Of a stretch of DNA of 38,021 nucleotides, positions 15,293 through 24,271 are shown one piece after another. Position 1 is the stretch's first letter; each line of letters starts with the position of its first letter. A program made the position numbers and the translations under genes. Origin of the DNA: DAOSVX01 sp964447275 (lineage in GTDB: Bacteria > Bacillota_I > Bacilli_A > RF39 > UBA660); contig CAYURI010000008.1 in NCBI GenBank assembly GCA_964447275.1, positions 1 through 38,021 of the forward strand, read 5' to 3'. Under the pieces are notes generated by a model, which had not been told where the DNA came from, did not search any database, and worked only from the letters and a program-made list of their open reading frames with translations.

Positions 15293-18200
15293 AATTGACT
15301 TGATTCAGGAAGTCCATCTAAAACTCCTAAAACTTTTAATTTATCAATCGTTGTTTTACTGATATGACATCTTTGTTGAAAGTCTTCGATACTGGTAAAT
15401 TCTTTAATATTACGTTCTTCAATAATTTTACTTGCAACTGTGTCTCCTAGCCCATCTAAAGCTCTAAAAGGAATATAAAGACTAGTTTTATCTTCGCTGA
15501 TTACAAAGTTAGAACCATCAGACATATTTAAATTAATATTATTAAATTTAAGTCCTCTTTCCCACATTTCTAGAGCAACATTTAAAACATCACTAACATC
15601 TTTTTCTTTATTAGTAGCATCATAACCTTTTAATGCGATTTCGGTCATTTTTCTTTTAATTGCTTCACTACCTTTAATCATTGATTCAACATCAAAATCA
15701 AAACAACGTTTAGAAAAGTAAGCCGCATAATAAATAATTGGATGATAAACCTTAAACCAAGCTACTCGATAAGCCATCATTACATATGCCGTAGCATGGG
15801 CTTTAGGGAATAAATATTGAATCTTTTTGGTTGAAGCAATATACCAATCTGGAACTTTACTTTCTTTCATTTGACCAGCATATTTTTCCCATTTTTCAGG
15901 AAACTTTATTTGATTTTTATTACCAAGATTTTTTCTTACAAACTCAGTAATTTGGAAAGCATCAAAACCTGGTATTCCATATCCAATTAAGTCAGTTATT
16001 AAATCTTCTCGACAACCAAGAACTTTATCAAAAGTCGCTGTCCCAGTCATAATTAAATCTCTAATATTACCATTCCAAACATCAGTACCATGAGCAAGGC
16101 CTGATATTTTTACTAAATCAGAGAAAGTTTTTGGTTTAGTTTCTTCTAACATCTTGATGGCAAAATTAGTACCAAATTCTGGTATACCTAAAGATCCCGT
16201 AACAGCATTTATTTGTTCTGGTTTTAAATTTAATACTTTGGGTGAATTAAAGATTGATAATACTTTTTCGTCATCAAAAGGAATAGTAGTTACTTTAATA
16301 CCTGATAAGTCTTCTAACGCTTTTAACATTGTTGGATCATCATGACCTAAAATATCTAATTTTAAAACATTATCATGAATCGCATGAAAATCAAAATGGG
16401 TTGTATACCAATTTGATTTTTCATCATCAGCTGGATACTGGAAAGGACTAAAGTCATATATATCCATATAATCAGGAATAACAATAATACCCCCTGGATG
16501 TTGACCAGTAGTTCTTTTAATACCAGTTATTTTTTGGGCTAATCTTTCAATTTCTGCACTGCGCATTAAAATATTATTATCTTCACAATAGCCTTTTACA
16601 AATCCATAAGCGGTTTTATCAGCGACCGTACCAATTGTTCCAGCTCTAAAGACATTATGCTCACCAAATAGTACTTTGGTATAATCATGAGCTTGAGCTT
16701 GGTTTTCCGAAGAAAAGTTTAAGTCAATATCTGGTACTTTTTCCGCATCCCAACCTAAGAAAGATGAGAACGGAATATCTTGCCCTTCTTTACGCATTGG
16801 CATCTTGCATTCTTCACACATCATATCTGGTAAATCATAACCACTCTTATATTTATCACTTAATGATTCCCCATCGACTTCAAAAATTGATTTTTTACAC
16901 TTCGAACATAAATAATGAACTGGTAAAGGATTTACTTCCGTAATATCCATCATCGTGGCAACAAAACTTGATCCAACAGACCCACGAGACCCAACAAAGT
17001 AACCATCATCATTACTTTTTTTAACTAGTTTTTGAGCAATTAAATAAAGGACTGAATAACCATTACTAATAATACCATGTAATTCTTTTTCAATTCTTTC
17101 TTCAATTAAAGTAGGCAAAGGATTACCATACATTTCATGAGCTTTATGATATACCATATCTTTAGTAATATTATCAGAGTTTTCCATAACTGGTGTATAA
17201 AGTTTATCTTTAATAATTTGTTGTTCCTCAAATAACGAAGCAATATAATTAGGATTATTAACAACAATATCTTCAATTAACTCTTCGTTTTCTAAAAAAG
17301 CAAATTCTTCTTTCATTTCTTTAGTATTCATAAAATACATATCAGGAACAATAGTTTTTTCTCTTTTAAATAAAGGATGAAACCCAACAGTTGGAATTTT
17401 TTGATTAACAATAATCTTACGATATATGGTATCTTCTTTATTTAATTGATGAACATCACCAGTAGCACAAACTTTTTTATTAATTGATAATGCTACATCA
17501 ATAATTTTCTTAATACTAGTAATTAAATCTTCTTTTGAAGTAAATTCACCATAGGAAATTAGGTATTCAGATATACTTGGGGGATTAACTTCAATAAAGT
17601 CATAAAAGAGCATCATTTCTCTTAATTCATCTTCACTTTTGGACTTGGCAGCATTAAATATTTCTCCATTAACACACCCACTACCCAAAATTAAACCTTC
17701 ACGGAGTTTAATAATTTCGCTTTTAGGTATTCTTGGCACTCGATATAAATATTTAGTATTAGCTAAACTAACTATTTTAAATAAATTCTTTAAGCCTTCT
17801 TTGTTTTGCGCATAAATTGTTATATGATAAGGACGACTAAATCTTAAAGCACTTTCTAAATCAATACTATCCACAATTTGTTTAGTAGTTTCTATTCCTC
17901 TACCATGAAATATTTTAATCATTTTATGAAATACTTTCGCTGTTGCTTCAGCATCATAATCAGCTCTGTGATGAGCATCTTCTAAAAACTCAACATTATA
18001 TCTTTTAGTTAATATTGATAAATTATGTTTATATTCATCAGGATTTAACATTCTACTTAGTTCCAAAGTATCAATAACAGTGTTACTAAATTTACCAAGA
18101 TTATATTTTTTAATCCCGCTTTCCATAAAAGAGATATCAAATTTTGCATTATGAGCCACCATTGGTAAATTATCAGCCCATTTTAAGAAAGTTTTTAAGA

Positions 18201-19575
18201 CTTCTTCCTCGTTCCTTTTCCCTTTTAACATTTCATCAGTAATACTAGTTATTTCAATGATTTTCTCTGCTAAAGGTCTTTTTGGATCAATTAGTTCATC
18301 AAAACGATCAATAATTTCGCCGTTTTTAATTTTTACGGCACCAATTTCAATCATTTGATCACCACTGGCAGCGTTAAAGCCGGTTGTTTCAGTATCAAAT
18401 ACGACATAAGTTTGATCCATTAAACCATAATCAGCCATGTTATAAATAATTGATATATCATCATCAATAACACCAATTTCAACACCATAAATAATTTTTA
18501 TACCATCTTTTTCTTTATAAGCTTCTGGATACCCTTGTAAGCCATTATGATCAGTTATCGCAATCGCTTGATGACCAAATGCTTTAGCTTGTTTAATTAA
18601 ATCTTTAACACTAACAACCGAATCCATTTGGCTCATAAAAGTATGAGTATGAAGTTCTACTCTTTTGTTTTCAGCATCATCAAATCTTTTGACTCTTTTA
18701 GAAGGAATTGATTCCATATTTTTAATATTTAAAACCAAATCTTTAGCATAAGTATCAAATTCTACATAACCTTCAATTTTATACCAATCATAGGCTTTTA
18801 TTTTCATAAAGATATCTTTAGATTTTTCTAAATCTTTACCAAAAAATTTAATTTTAGCAAGTAGACTATCAGTATTATCACTAATTTTTAAATTTATTAA
18901 ATGAACTTTATCTCTTGTGACATATTCTAAACTAAATATATAAACTTCAACAATTACTTTTTTTACTTCAGAAATAATATTATTTAAAGTAGTTAAATTC
19001 TCTTCTTTGATCTTTTCACCATAAATAATTGGATCTGGTTCTTTTGGTTCAACTTTTACTTCAAGTTTTATTTCAGCTTTACGTTCTTTTAAATTTATAG
19101 TTTTTTCTACCATCAATAAAGAAAGTGAGTAACCCTTATAACCATATTGTTCTAATGAAGCCAAAAGACTAGTTTCTTCTTCTAAGAGTAATTTTTGTTC
19201 AGCTTTTGATTCTACTTCAAAAATAATTTTATTGTTTTCAATTTTAAAATTATTATCTTTTAAACAAACTAAAGAAGGTCTTTGATCAATTACTTTATCT
19301 AGCAAAAAACGAAATGTTGCTAGCACTGCTTCTTCATTTACATTTTTAATTGTAAACTTTACATCTACTTTAGCTTTTTTATTTATTCCTTTGTTACTAT
19401 GTTTTAATAAATTAAATACATCTTCAGGATTTATGGGATTTTCTGATACTAAAAAAACTTCAAAAGAATTACTCTTTTTCTTCACAATTACTTTTTCAAC
19501 TAAAGTATCTTTAAATGCTTCCGTTTTATCTTTAAAGTTAATACTTTTAAAAAATCTTTCTAGTTCACTATTCAT
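15280..19575 (-). CDS. polC: DNA polymerase III alpha subunit, PolC type
   Basis: This is the main replicative polymerase of low-GC Gram-positive bacteria, with built-in proofreading. The 1431-residue layout is canonical. An N-terminal region and OB fold (about 195-300) come first. A PHP domain (RVELHTHTFMSQMD, AITDHNGLQ) follows, split by a DEDDh exonuclease (DTETTGF, AHNAKFD, HHRADYDAEA). After the PHP resumes there is a Cys4 zinc finger (CSKCKK then CEECKM), and then the polymerase palm with VPDIDLNFSSE (Asp949, Asp951). The fingers have GTIGTVADKTAYGFVKGY and QHPGGII, and a helix-hairpin-helix region lies near the C-terminus (ALDGLGDTVASKIIEER). The ATG at 19575 has GGGAG upstream. It lies directly after dnaE, with no terminator seen between them. 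Confidence 0.98.
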   Translation of the reverse strand: MNSELERFFKSINFKDKTEAFKDTLVEKVIVKKKSNSFEVFLVSENPINPEDVFNLLKHSNKGINKKAKVDVKFTIKNVNEEAVLATFRFLLDKVIDQRPSLVCLKDNNFKIENNKIIFEVESKAEQKLLLEEETSLLASLEQYGYKGYSLSLLMVEKTINLKERKAEIKLEVKVEPKEPDPIIYGEKIKEENLTTLNNIISEVKKVIVEVYIFSLEYVTRDKVHLINLKISDNTDSLLAKIKFFGKDLEKSKDIFMKIKAYDWYKIEGYVEFDTYAKDLVLNIKNMESIPSKRVKRFDDAENKRVELHTHTFMSQMDSVVSVKDLIKQAKAFGHQAIAITDHNGLQGYPEAYKEKDGIKIIYGVEIGVIDDDISIIYNMADYGLMDQTYVVFDTETTGFNAASGDQMIEIGAVKIKNGEIIDRFDELIDPKRPLAEKIIEITSITDEMLKGKRNEEEVLKTFLKWADNLPMVAHNAKFDISFMESGIKKYNLGKFSNTVIDTLELSRMLNPDEYKHNLSILTKRYNVEFLEDAHHRADYDAEATAKVFHKMIKIFHGRGIETTKQIVDSIDLESALRFSRPYHITIYAQNKEGLKNLFKIVSLANTKYLYRVPRIPKSEIIKLREGLILGSGCVNGEIFNAAKSKSEDELREMMLFYDFIEVNPPSISEYLISYGEFTSKEDLITSIKKIIDVALSINKKVCATGDVHQLNKEDTIYRKIIVNQKIPTVGFHPLFKREKTIVPDMYFMNTKEMKEEFAFLENEELIEDIVVNNPNYIASLFEEQQIIKDKLYTPVMENSDNITKDMVYHKAHEMYGNPLPTLIEERIEKELHGIISNGYSVLYLIAQKLVKKSNDDGYFVGSRGSVGSSFVATMMDITEVNPLPVHYLCSKCKKSIFEVDGESLSDKYKSGYDLPDMMCEECKMPMRKEGQDIPFSSFLGWDAEKVPDIDLNFSSENQAQAHDYTKVLFGEHNVFRAGTIGTVADKTAYGFVKGYCEDNNILMRSAEIERLAQKITGIKRTTGQHPGGIIVIPDYMDIYDFSPFQYPADDEKSNWYTTHFDFHAIHDNVLKLDILGHDDPTMLKALEDLSGIKVTTIPFDDEKVLSIFNSPKVLNLKPEQINAVTGSLGIPEFGTNFAIKMLEETKPKTFSDLVKISGLAHGTDVWNGNIRDLIMTGTATFDKVLGCREDLITDLIGYGIPGFDAFQITEFVRKNLGNKNQIKFPEKWEKYAGQMKESKVPDWYIASTKKIQYLFPKAHATAYVMMAYRVAWFKVYHPIIYYAAYFSKRCFDFDVESMIKGSEAIKRKMTEIALKGYDATNKEKDVSDVLNVALEMWERGLKFNNINLNMSDGSNFVISEDKTSLYIPFRALDGLGDTVASKIIEERNIKEFTSIEDFQQRCHISKTTIDKLKVLGVLDGLPESSQLSLF

Positions 19576-19620
19576 AACATTACTCCCACATAAATCTTAT
19601 AAATCATTCTAATTATTTTT

Positions 19621-19629
19621 ATTATAACA
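19621..19629 (-). promoter_or_regulatory. Possible internal promoter for polC
   Basis: The minus strand reads TGTTATAAT just after the dnaE stop codon, about 46 bases before the polC start. There is no good -35. It may give polC an additional transcript within the dnaE-polC unit. Confidence 0.4.
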
Positions 19630-19633
19630 TGTT

Positions 19634-22516
19634 TTAATCGATTTTCTCGATATTTGAACTAACTATTTGATATTTATCAAAGCGCTTTGTTACTTGCCCA
19701 TATAAGTATATTAAATCACCATTTTTTAAGTTAATTAATAAATGGTTTTTCTTTGGAAATATAACTGCTGATATCGTCCCCGATTCATCACTACCATCAA
19801 TAAATCCCATCTCTTCACCTTTTTTGGTTTTAATTGTTGATATTCTTTCTACTAGTAAAGCCATTTTAATATTTTTGTCAAAATAAGTAGCGATATTTTT
19901 AACTTTAATTATTCCATCTTGATACTTACTAGTTGGATGATTAGTTAAGAAAAAGCCAAAGGCATTAATTTCTCTTTTTAATAGTTCCATTTTATCGTAC
20001 TCATCGCATGTTTCCATAATTGGTTTTTCGACCAGTGATTCATCTAAATCTTTCATTAATTCCGCATAATTAATAGCAACATCTAAATTATTAATTAAAG
20101 TTTGATGATTAAAGCCAAATTTATCTAATGCCCCGGCATCAATTAAAGACTCAATAGTTTTTCTATTAACCCCTTTACCATAACATCTACTAACAAAGTT
20201 AAAGAAATCTTTAAACTCACCTTTTTGACGCTCTAAACATATTTTTTCGCCACCACTAATACCAACATTTTTAATGGCTGTTAATGGCATTAAAAGATCA
20301 TAATTAATAATTCTAAAAGTTAAATCACTATCATTTATATCTGGTTTTAAAACTTTAATATCATATTTTTTAGCTTCATCAGCATATTCTTTAATTTTTA
20401 TTTCACTACCAATATTAATATTTAATAAATTAGCCATAAAGGATACACGATAATTAGCTTTTAGATAGGCCATCCAGTAACCAATTAAAGCATATGAAAC
20501 CGAATGAGCTTTATTAAACCCATAATTAGCAAATTTCATAATATAATCAAATACTTTATGAGCGGTTTCTTTACTAAAACCATTTTTAATGGCATTATCA
20601 ACAAAATGTTTTTGTTCATTTTCTAAAACATCTTTTTTCTTTTTACTCATAGCTCTTCTTACAATATCAGCTTCCGCATAAGTATATGAAGCCATTTTAT
20701 TTAATATTTCAATAACTTGTTCCTGATAAACAATAATTCCATATGTATCTTTTAAAATTGGTTCTAAAGATGGATCAATATAATCAATTTTTTCTTTACC
20801 TTCTCTTCTTCTAATAAAAGCATCAATATTTTCCATTGGTCCTGGTCTAAATAAAGCTACAACATTAACTAAATCAATAAATGAAGTTGGTTTTAACTTT
20901 CTTAAAAAGTTCATTATACCAGGTGTTTTAAATTGAAACACTCCTACTGTATCAACATCATAAAAGAGTCTCATAGTTTTTTGATCATCTAAAGGAATTT
21001 TAAGTAAATCAATATCTTCTTTTAAGTTCTCTTTAATTAATCTTTTAACATTAGTAATAATTGTTAAATCTTTAACCGCTAAGATATCCATTTTTAGTAA
21101 GCCTAATTTTTCTAAATATTCCATGGTAAAACCAGTTAGCATTTCTTCGCCACTTTTTACTAAAGGAATTAAATTACCAAGTGCTTCACTACTAATTACA
21201 ATTCCTGCCGCATGAGTTGATATATGTCTTTTAAGTCCTTCTAAAGCCATACTAACTTTATATAATTTAACTAAGCCTTCATTATCATTAACCATTTGTT
21301 TAACTTTTAAATTATTTAAATTATCTTTTAAACTTAGATGAGGATTTAATAAACCAGCCAACCTGTCAATTAAAGCATCTTCTACTTCTAAACATTTTGC
21401 GACATCTCTAACAACTTGCTTACTACCTAGTGTTCCATATGTCATAATTAAAGCCACATGGTCTTTATTATACTTCTCTTTGATGTAATTAATAACTTGT
21501 TCTCTTTTATCGTACTCAAAATCTAAATCAATATCAGGCATCGTAATTCTTTCAACATTTAAAAATCTCTCAAACAAAAGATTATAAGGCATTGGATCAA
21601 CATCAATTATTCCTAGAGCATATGAAACTAAACTACCAGCTGCACTCCCTCTTCCTGGGCCAACTAAAATACCATTTTTTTTCGCATATAAAACATAGTC
21701 ATAAACAATTAAGAAATAATCAACATAACCCATTTTTTTAATAACATCTAATTCATATTTTATTCTTTCAATATAACTAGTTGGTACATTGTTATTAAGT
21801 CTTTTATTAATCCCTTTTTTAATTAATGATTCTAAAAGCTCTAAGCCACCAGAAAACTCGGGAATATATCTTTTCTCAAAAGTAAACTTTAAATCAAATA
21901 ACTTAACAAATTCAAGAACTGTTTCATAGTCTTCTTGGTTTTTTATTTCTTTTGGATAAAAGCTAGTATAATTAGAATCTATTTCTTTTAAGCTGACGCC
22001 TTTATTAATTGCTTCTAAGTAAGTTAAATAATTGTTATCTTGTTCTTTTAAGCATCTTATTAAGTTAATAAAAACAATATTATTAGTAAGTAATAGAGCA
22101 TTTTTCTTTTCTAATTCAGAACTATAACCAACATAGATAACTTTTTTAGAATCTTTTAAAAGATGAAATAATTCTAAACTTTCATAAGGGACTAAAAAGA
22201 TAATGTCATTAGCATTATTATTTATATCTTCGAAAGTTAGTTCTTTTATTTCTTTTAAATTATTTAATGTTAATAAATTTTTATAGCCAGTTAAGTTCTT
22301 TGCATACAAATAAAGATGATAATTATTAATTTTAATATCTAACCCAATTATTGGTTTAATATTATTATCTAAACAACAATTATAAAATTCCATTACATAA
22401 CTTAAGTTATCATCAACAATACCAAGATATGGTGATTTAAGACTAAATAAGTCTTTTACTTTAATCATACTTTTTAAAAGGCTGTAATCAGTTTTTATCG
22501 TTAAAAGACTATACAT
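19634..22516 (-). CDS. dnaE: DNA polymerase III alpha subunit, DnaE type
   Basis: This is the second replicase, which in Firmicutes extends RNA primers before PolC takes over. The 960-residue protein has an N-terminal PHP-like domain, but the expected metal-binding HLHVHSEYSLL reads LLTIKTDYSLL, so that site is lost. The polymerase core has GPGRGSAAGSLVSYALGI, MPDIDLDFEYDKRE (Asp328, Asp330) and TYGTLGSKQVVRDVAK, then STHAAGIVIS, FRPGPMENIDAFI, YQEQVIEI and FNKAHSVSYALI. A helix-hairpin-helix and a C-terminal OB fold follow (MALLVERISTIKTKKGEEMG). An open frame continues to a TTG at 22570, but that codon is the -35 box of its own promoter. The ATG at 22516 has GGGGTGA five bases upstream, and the adjacent ATG at 22519 is nearly as good. 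Confidence 0.96.
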   Translation of the reverse strand: MYSLLTIKTDYSLLKSMIKVKDLFSLKSPYLGIVDDNLSYVMEFYNCCLDNNIKPIIGLDIKINNYHLYLYAKNLTGYKNLLTLNNLKEIKELTFEDINNNANDIIFLVPYESLELFHLLKDSKKVIYVGYSSELEKKNALLLTNNIVFINLIRCLKEQDNNYLTYLEAINKGVSLKEIDSNYTSFYPKEIKNQEDYETVLEFVKLFDLKFTFEKRYIPEFSGGLELLESLIKKGINKRLNNNVPTSYIERIKYELDVIKKMGYVDYFLIVYDYVLYAKKNGILVGPGRGSAAGSLVSYALGIIDVDPMPYNLLFERFLNVERITMPDIDLDFEYDKREQVINYIKEKYNKDHVALIMTYGTLGSKQVVRDVAKCLEVEDALIDRLAGLLNPHLSLKDNLNNLKVKQMVNDNEGLVKLYKVSMALEGLKRHISTHAAGIVISSEALGNLIPLVKSGEEMLTGFTMEYLEKLGLLKMDILAVKDLTIITNVKRLIKENLKEDIDLLKIPLDDQKTMRLFYDVDTVGVFQFKTPGIMNFLRKLKPTSFIDLVNVVALFRPGPMENIDAFIRRREGKEKIDYIDPSLEPILKDTYGIIVYQEQVIEILNKMASYTYAEADIVRRAMSKKKKDVLENEQKHFVDNAIKNGFSKETAHKVFDYIMKFANYGFNKAHSVSYALIGYWMAYLKANYRVSFMANLLNINIGSEIKIKEYADEAKKYDIKVLKPDINDSDLTFRIINYDLLMPLTAIKNVGISGGEKICLERQKGEFKDFFNFVSRCYGKGVNRKTIESLIDAGALDKFGFNHQTLINNLDVAINYAELMKDLDESLVEKPIMETCDEYDKMELLKREINAFGFFLTNHPTSKYQDGIIKVKNIATYFDKNIKMALLVERISTIKTKKGEEMGFIDGSDESGTISAVIFPKKNHLLINLKNGDLIYLYGQVTKRFDKYQIVSSNIEKID

Positions 22517-22540
22517 CATAATCACCCCACTATTAATTTC

Positions 22541-22570
22541 ATTATACCAGTTTTTATCATTTATTGACAA
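22541..22570 (-). promoter_or_regulatory. dnaE promoter
   Basis: On the minus strand TTGTCA (22565-22570), an 18-base spacer and TATAAT (22541-22546) with TGG just upstream, a near-consensus extended promoter. The -35 boxes of dnaE and rpmB stand back to back, ten bases apart. Confidence 0.72.
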
Positions 22571-22580
22571 GAAAACTTAA

Positions 22581-22609
22581 TTGACTTTAAATTAATTTTG
22601 TGTTAAAGT
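22581..22609 (+). promoter_or_regulatory. rpmB promoter
   Basis: TTGACT (22581-22586), a 17-base spacer and TAAAGT (22604-22609) preceded by TGT. The AAGGAGG site follows almost at once, so the leader is very short. Confidence 0.6.
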
Positions 22610-22629
22610 TTTCGAAGGAGGAATGTATT

Positions 22630-22788
22630 ATGGCAGTCAAGAAAACAACTAAAAAACCTTTATTTGGTAATAATAGAAGTCATGCTTTAAATGCAACTAA
22701 AAGAAAACAAAAACCAAACTTACAAAAGAAAACAATTGATGGGAAAAAAGTTAGAATTAGTACTAGAGAAGTTAAAAAAACAAAATAG
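22630..22788 (+). CDS. rpmB: 50S ribosomal protein L28
   Basis: The product is 52 residues: MAVKKTTKKPLFGNNRSHAL, then NATKRKQKPNLQKKTIDGKK and VRISTREVKKTK. The signature GNNRSHALNATKR identifies L28. It is about ten residues shorter than B. subtilis L28, mainly at the C-terminus. The N-terminal Cys seen in zinc-binding forms is absent, so this is a C-minus L28. An open frame reaches upstream to a GTG at 22600, but the AAGGAGG site lies inside that extension and points to the ATG at 22630. The gene is a single unit with its own promoter and a terminator shared with rpe. In B. subtilis rpmB is also near the rpe end of the priA-rsgA-rpe cluster. Confidence 0.96.
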   Translation: MAVKKTTKKPLFGNNRSHALNATKRKQKPNLQKKTIDGKKVRISTREVKKTK

Positions 22789-22804
22789 TCATAAAGACTA
22801 TTTT
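22782..22804. terminator. Two-way terminator between rpmB and rpe
   Basis: AAAATAGTC (22782-22790) and GACTATTTT (22796-22804) form a nine-pair stem with a five-base loop. T runs follow on both strands. It holds the TAG of rpmB and reaches the TAA of rpe. Confidence 0.82.
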
Positions 22805-23435
22805 ATTTTTTTAATTTATTTAGTTGTTCTTGATAATTATCACTCATGGTAATAAAAGAACCACTAACAATAATATCAACTTTTTTATCATAAATGATAT
22901 CGATGTTTTGATCATTAACGCCGCCATCTAAAGCGATAAGAAAATTATTATTTGATTTAAACTTATTAAGCTCATCAATTTTTAATAATTCTTCGGTAAG
23001 CAATTCTTGGCCACCCTTACCTGGTTCTACGCCCATTACTAAGACTAAATCTAAATAAGGGATTAGATTACTTATCTTTTTTACTTTAGTTTTTGGTTTT
23101 AAAGCAATACCAGCTTTAATACCCATGTTTTTAATATAGTTAATTAGTTCAATTGGATCATTAACTGTTTCATAATGAAAAGTAAAGTAAGAAACATTTA
23201 AAGTAGATAATTCATCAATATATTTTAAAGGATTTTTCACCATTAAATGAATATCTAATTTTTTACTAGAATTAGCAAGAAGGTTTTTTAGTTCACCTAT
23301 TGTATAGCCCTTATTCTTAGTAAATTTACCATCCATAACATCAACATGAATATAATCAGAGTCAGTTTTATCAATCTTTTGAATGGTTTCTTTTGGACTT
23401 AATAAGCTTTTCATAAAAGATATTGATATTTTCAT
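22803..23435 (-). CDS. rpe: Ribulose-phosphate 3-epimerase
   Basis: Rpe interconverts ribulose 5-phosphate and xylulose 5-phosphate in the pentose phosphate pathway. The 210-residue TIM barrel shows IHVDVMDGKFTKN (metal-binding His and catalytic Asp), LDIHLMVKNP, FHYE, GIALKPKT, LVLVMGVEPGKGGQ, and the phosphate-binding end ALDGGVN plus IIVSGSFI. The usual GFGGQ appears as GKGGQ. The ATG at 23435 lies in an ATGA overlap with the rsgA stop, with GAGGG upstream, so translation is coupled. It is the last gene of the priA-rpe operon and is followed by a strong terminator. Confidence 0.95.
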   Translation of the reverse strand: MKISISFMKSLLSPKETIQKIDKTDSDYIHVDVMDGKFTKNKGYTIGELKNLLANSSKKLDIHLMVKNPLKYIDELSTLNVSYFTFHYETVNDPIELINYIKNMGIKAGIALKPKTKVKKISNLIPYLDLVLVMGVEPGKGGQELLTEELLKIDELNKFKSNNNFLIALDGGVNDQNIDIIYDKKVDIIVSGSFITMSDNYQEQLNKLKK

Positions 23436-24271
23436 CTATTTCCCTCAATTTCCTTAATTATTTTAATATATGATTCATATCTAGATGCTAATATTTTATT
23501 TTTACTAACTAATTCTTTTACTTGGCAAGCTTGTTCATTAAAATGAAGACAATTATCAAATGGACATTTTACTTTTTTAAATTCTAAAAATGTTTTAGCA
23601 ATATCATTTTTATTAATGCCTTCAAATGATAATGAAGAAAAGCCAGGTGTATCAGCTATAAAAGTATTACCAATTTCAAATAGTTCCGTATGTCTAGTAG
23701 TATGAATACCACGGCCTAAATTCTTTGATATTGGGCTAGTTTTTAAACTTAAAGTTTTATCTAGTTTATTAAGTAAAGTACTTTTACCAGATCCACTTTG
23801 ACCAACTAAAACAACTGTTTTGTTTTTTAATTCTCTTCTTAGTTTATTAGGCTTATTATTAAAAAATACTTTTATCCCAATTTTATGATAATACTTGGTA
23901 AGTTTTTTAAGTTCTCTTAATTCTTGGTAATTTAATAAATCTAATTTTGTTATACAAATTAATGGTTTTATACTATTATGAATAACTAAAGATAGCATTT
24001 TATCTAAAAGTAGTAATGATAAAGCTGGTTCTTTAGCACTAGTAATTATTAAAGCGCGATCGACATTAGCAATGACTGGCCTTTTGAGTTCATTTTTACG
24101 TGGTAAGATTTTTGTAATCTGTTTTTCTATCTCATCAAAAGTGACATAGTCTCCTACCATTGGGGTAATATTTTCATAACGAAATCTACCTATGACTCGG
24201 CAATCAAAGTCCCTACCATCACTAGATACTGTGTATAAATTACTAATTTGTCTAATTATACGTCCTTGCAT
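23432..24271 (-). CDS. rsgA: Ribosome small subunit-dependent GTPase A
   Basis: RsgA is a circularly permuted GTPase that checks 30S maturation. The 279-residue protein has an N-terminal OB fold (about 1-65: GRIIRQISNLYTVSSDGRDF), then permuted G motifs: CITKLDLL (G4), VLVGQSGSGKSTLLNKL (G1) and DTPGFSSLSF (G3). A C-terminal zinc motif is visible as KCPFDNCLHFNEQACQVKE. All key residues are present. Its ATG shares one base with the prkC stop (TAATG), and its TGA overlaps the rpe start. RsgA is a substrate of PrkC in B. subtilis, in keeping with this gene order. Confidence 0.97.
   Translation of the reverse strand: MQGRIIRQISNLYTVSSDGRDFDCRVIGRFRYENITPMVGDYVTFDEIEKQITKILPRKNELKRPVIANVDRALIITSAKEPALSLLLLDKMLSLVIHNSIKPLICITKLDLLNYQELRELKKLTKYYHKIGIKVFFNNKPNKLRRELKNKTVVLVGQSGSGKSTLLNKLDKTLSLKTSPISKNLGRGIHTTRHTELFEIGNTFIADTPGFSSLSFEGINKNDIAKTFLEFKKVKCPFDNCLHFNEQACQVKELVSKNKILASRYESYIKIIKEIEGNR

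Noticed and set aside
22517..22570. Longer dnaE reading frame starting at TTG 22570
   Set aside because: The extra codons are the -35 box, spacer and -10 box of the dnaE promoter, and a GGGGTGA site precedes the ATG at 22516.
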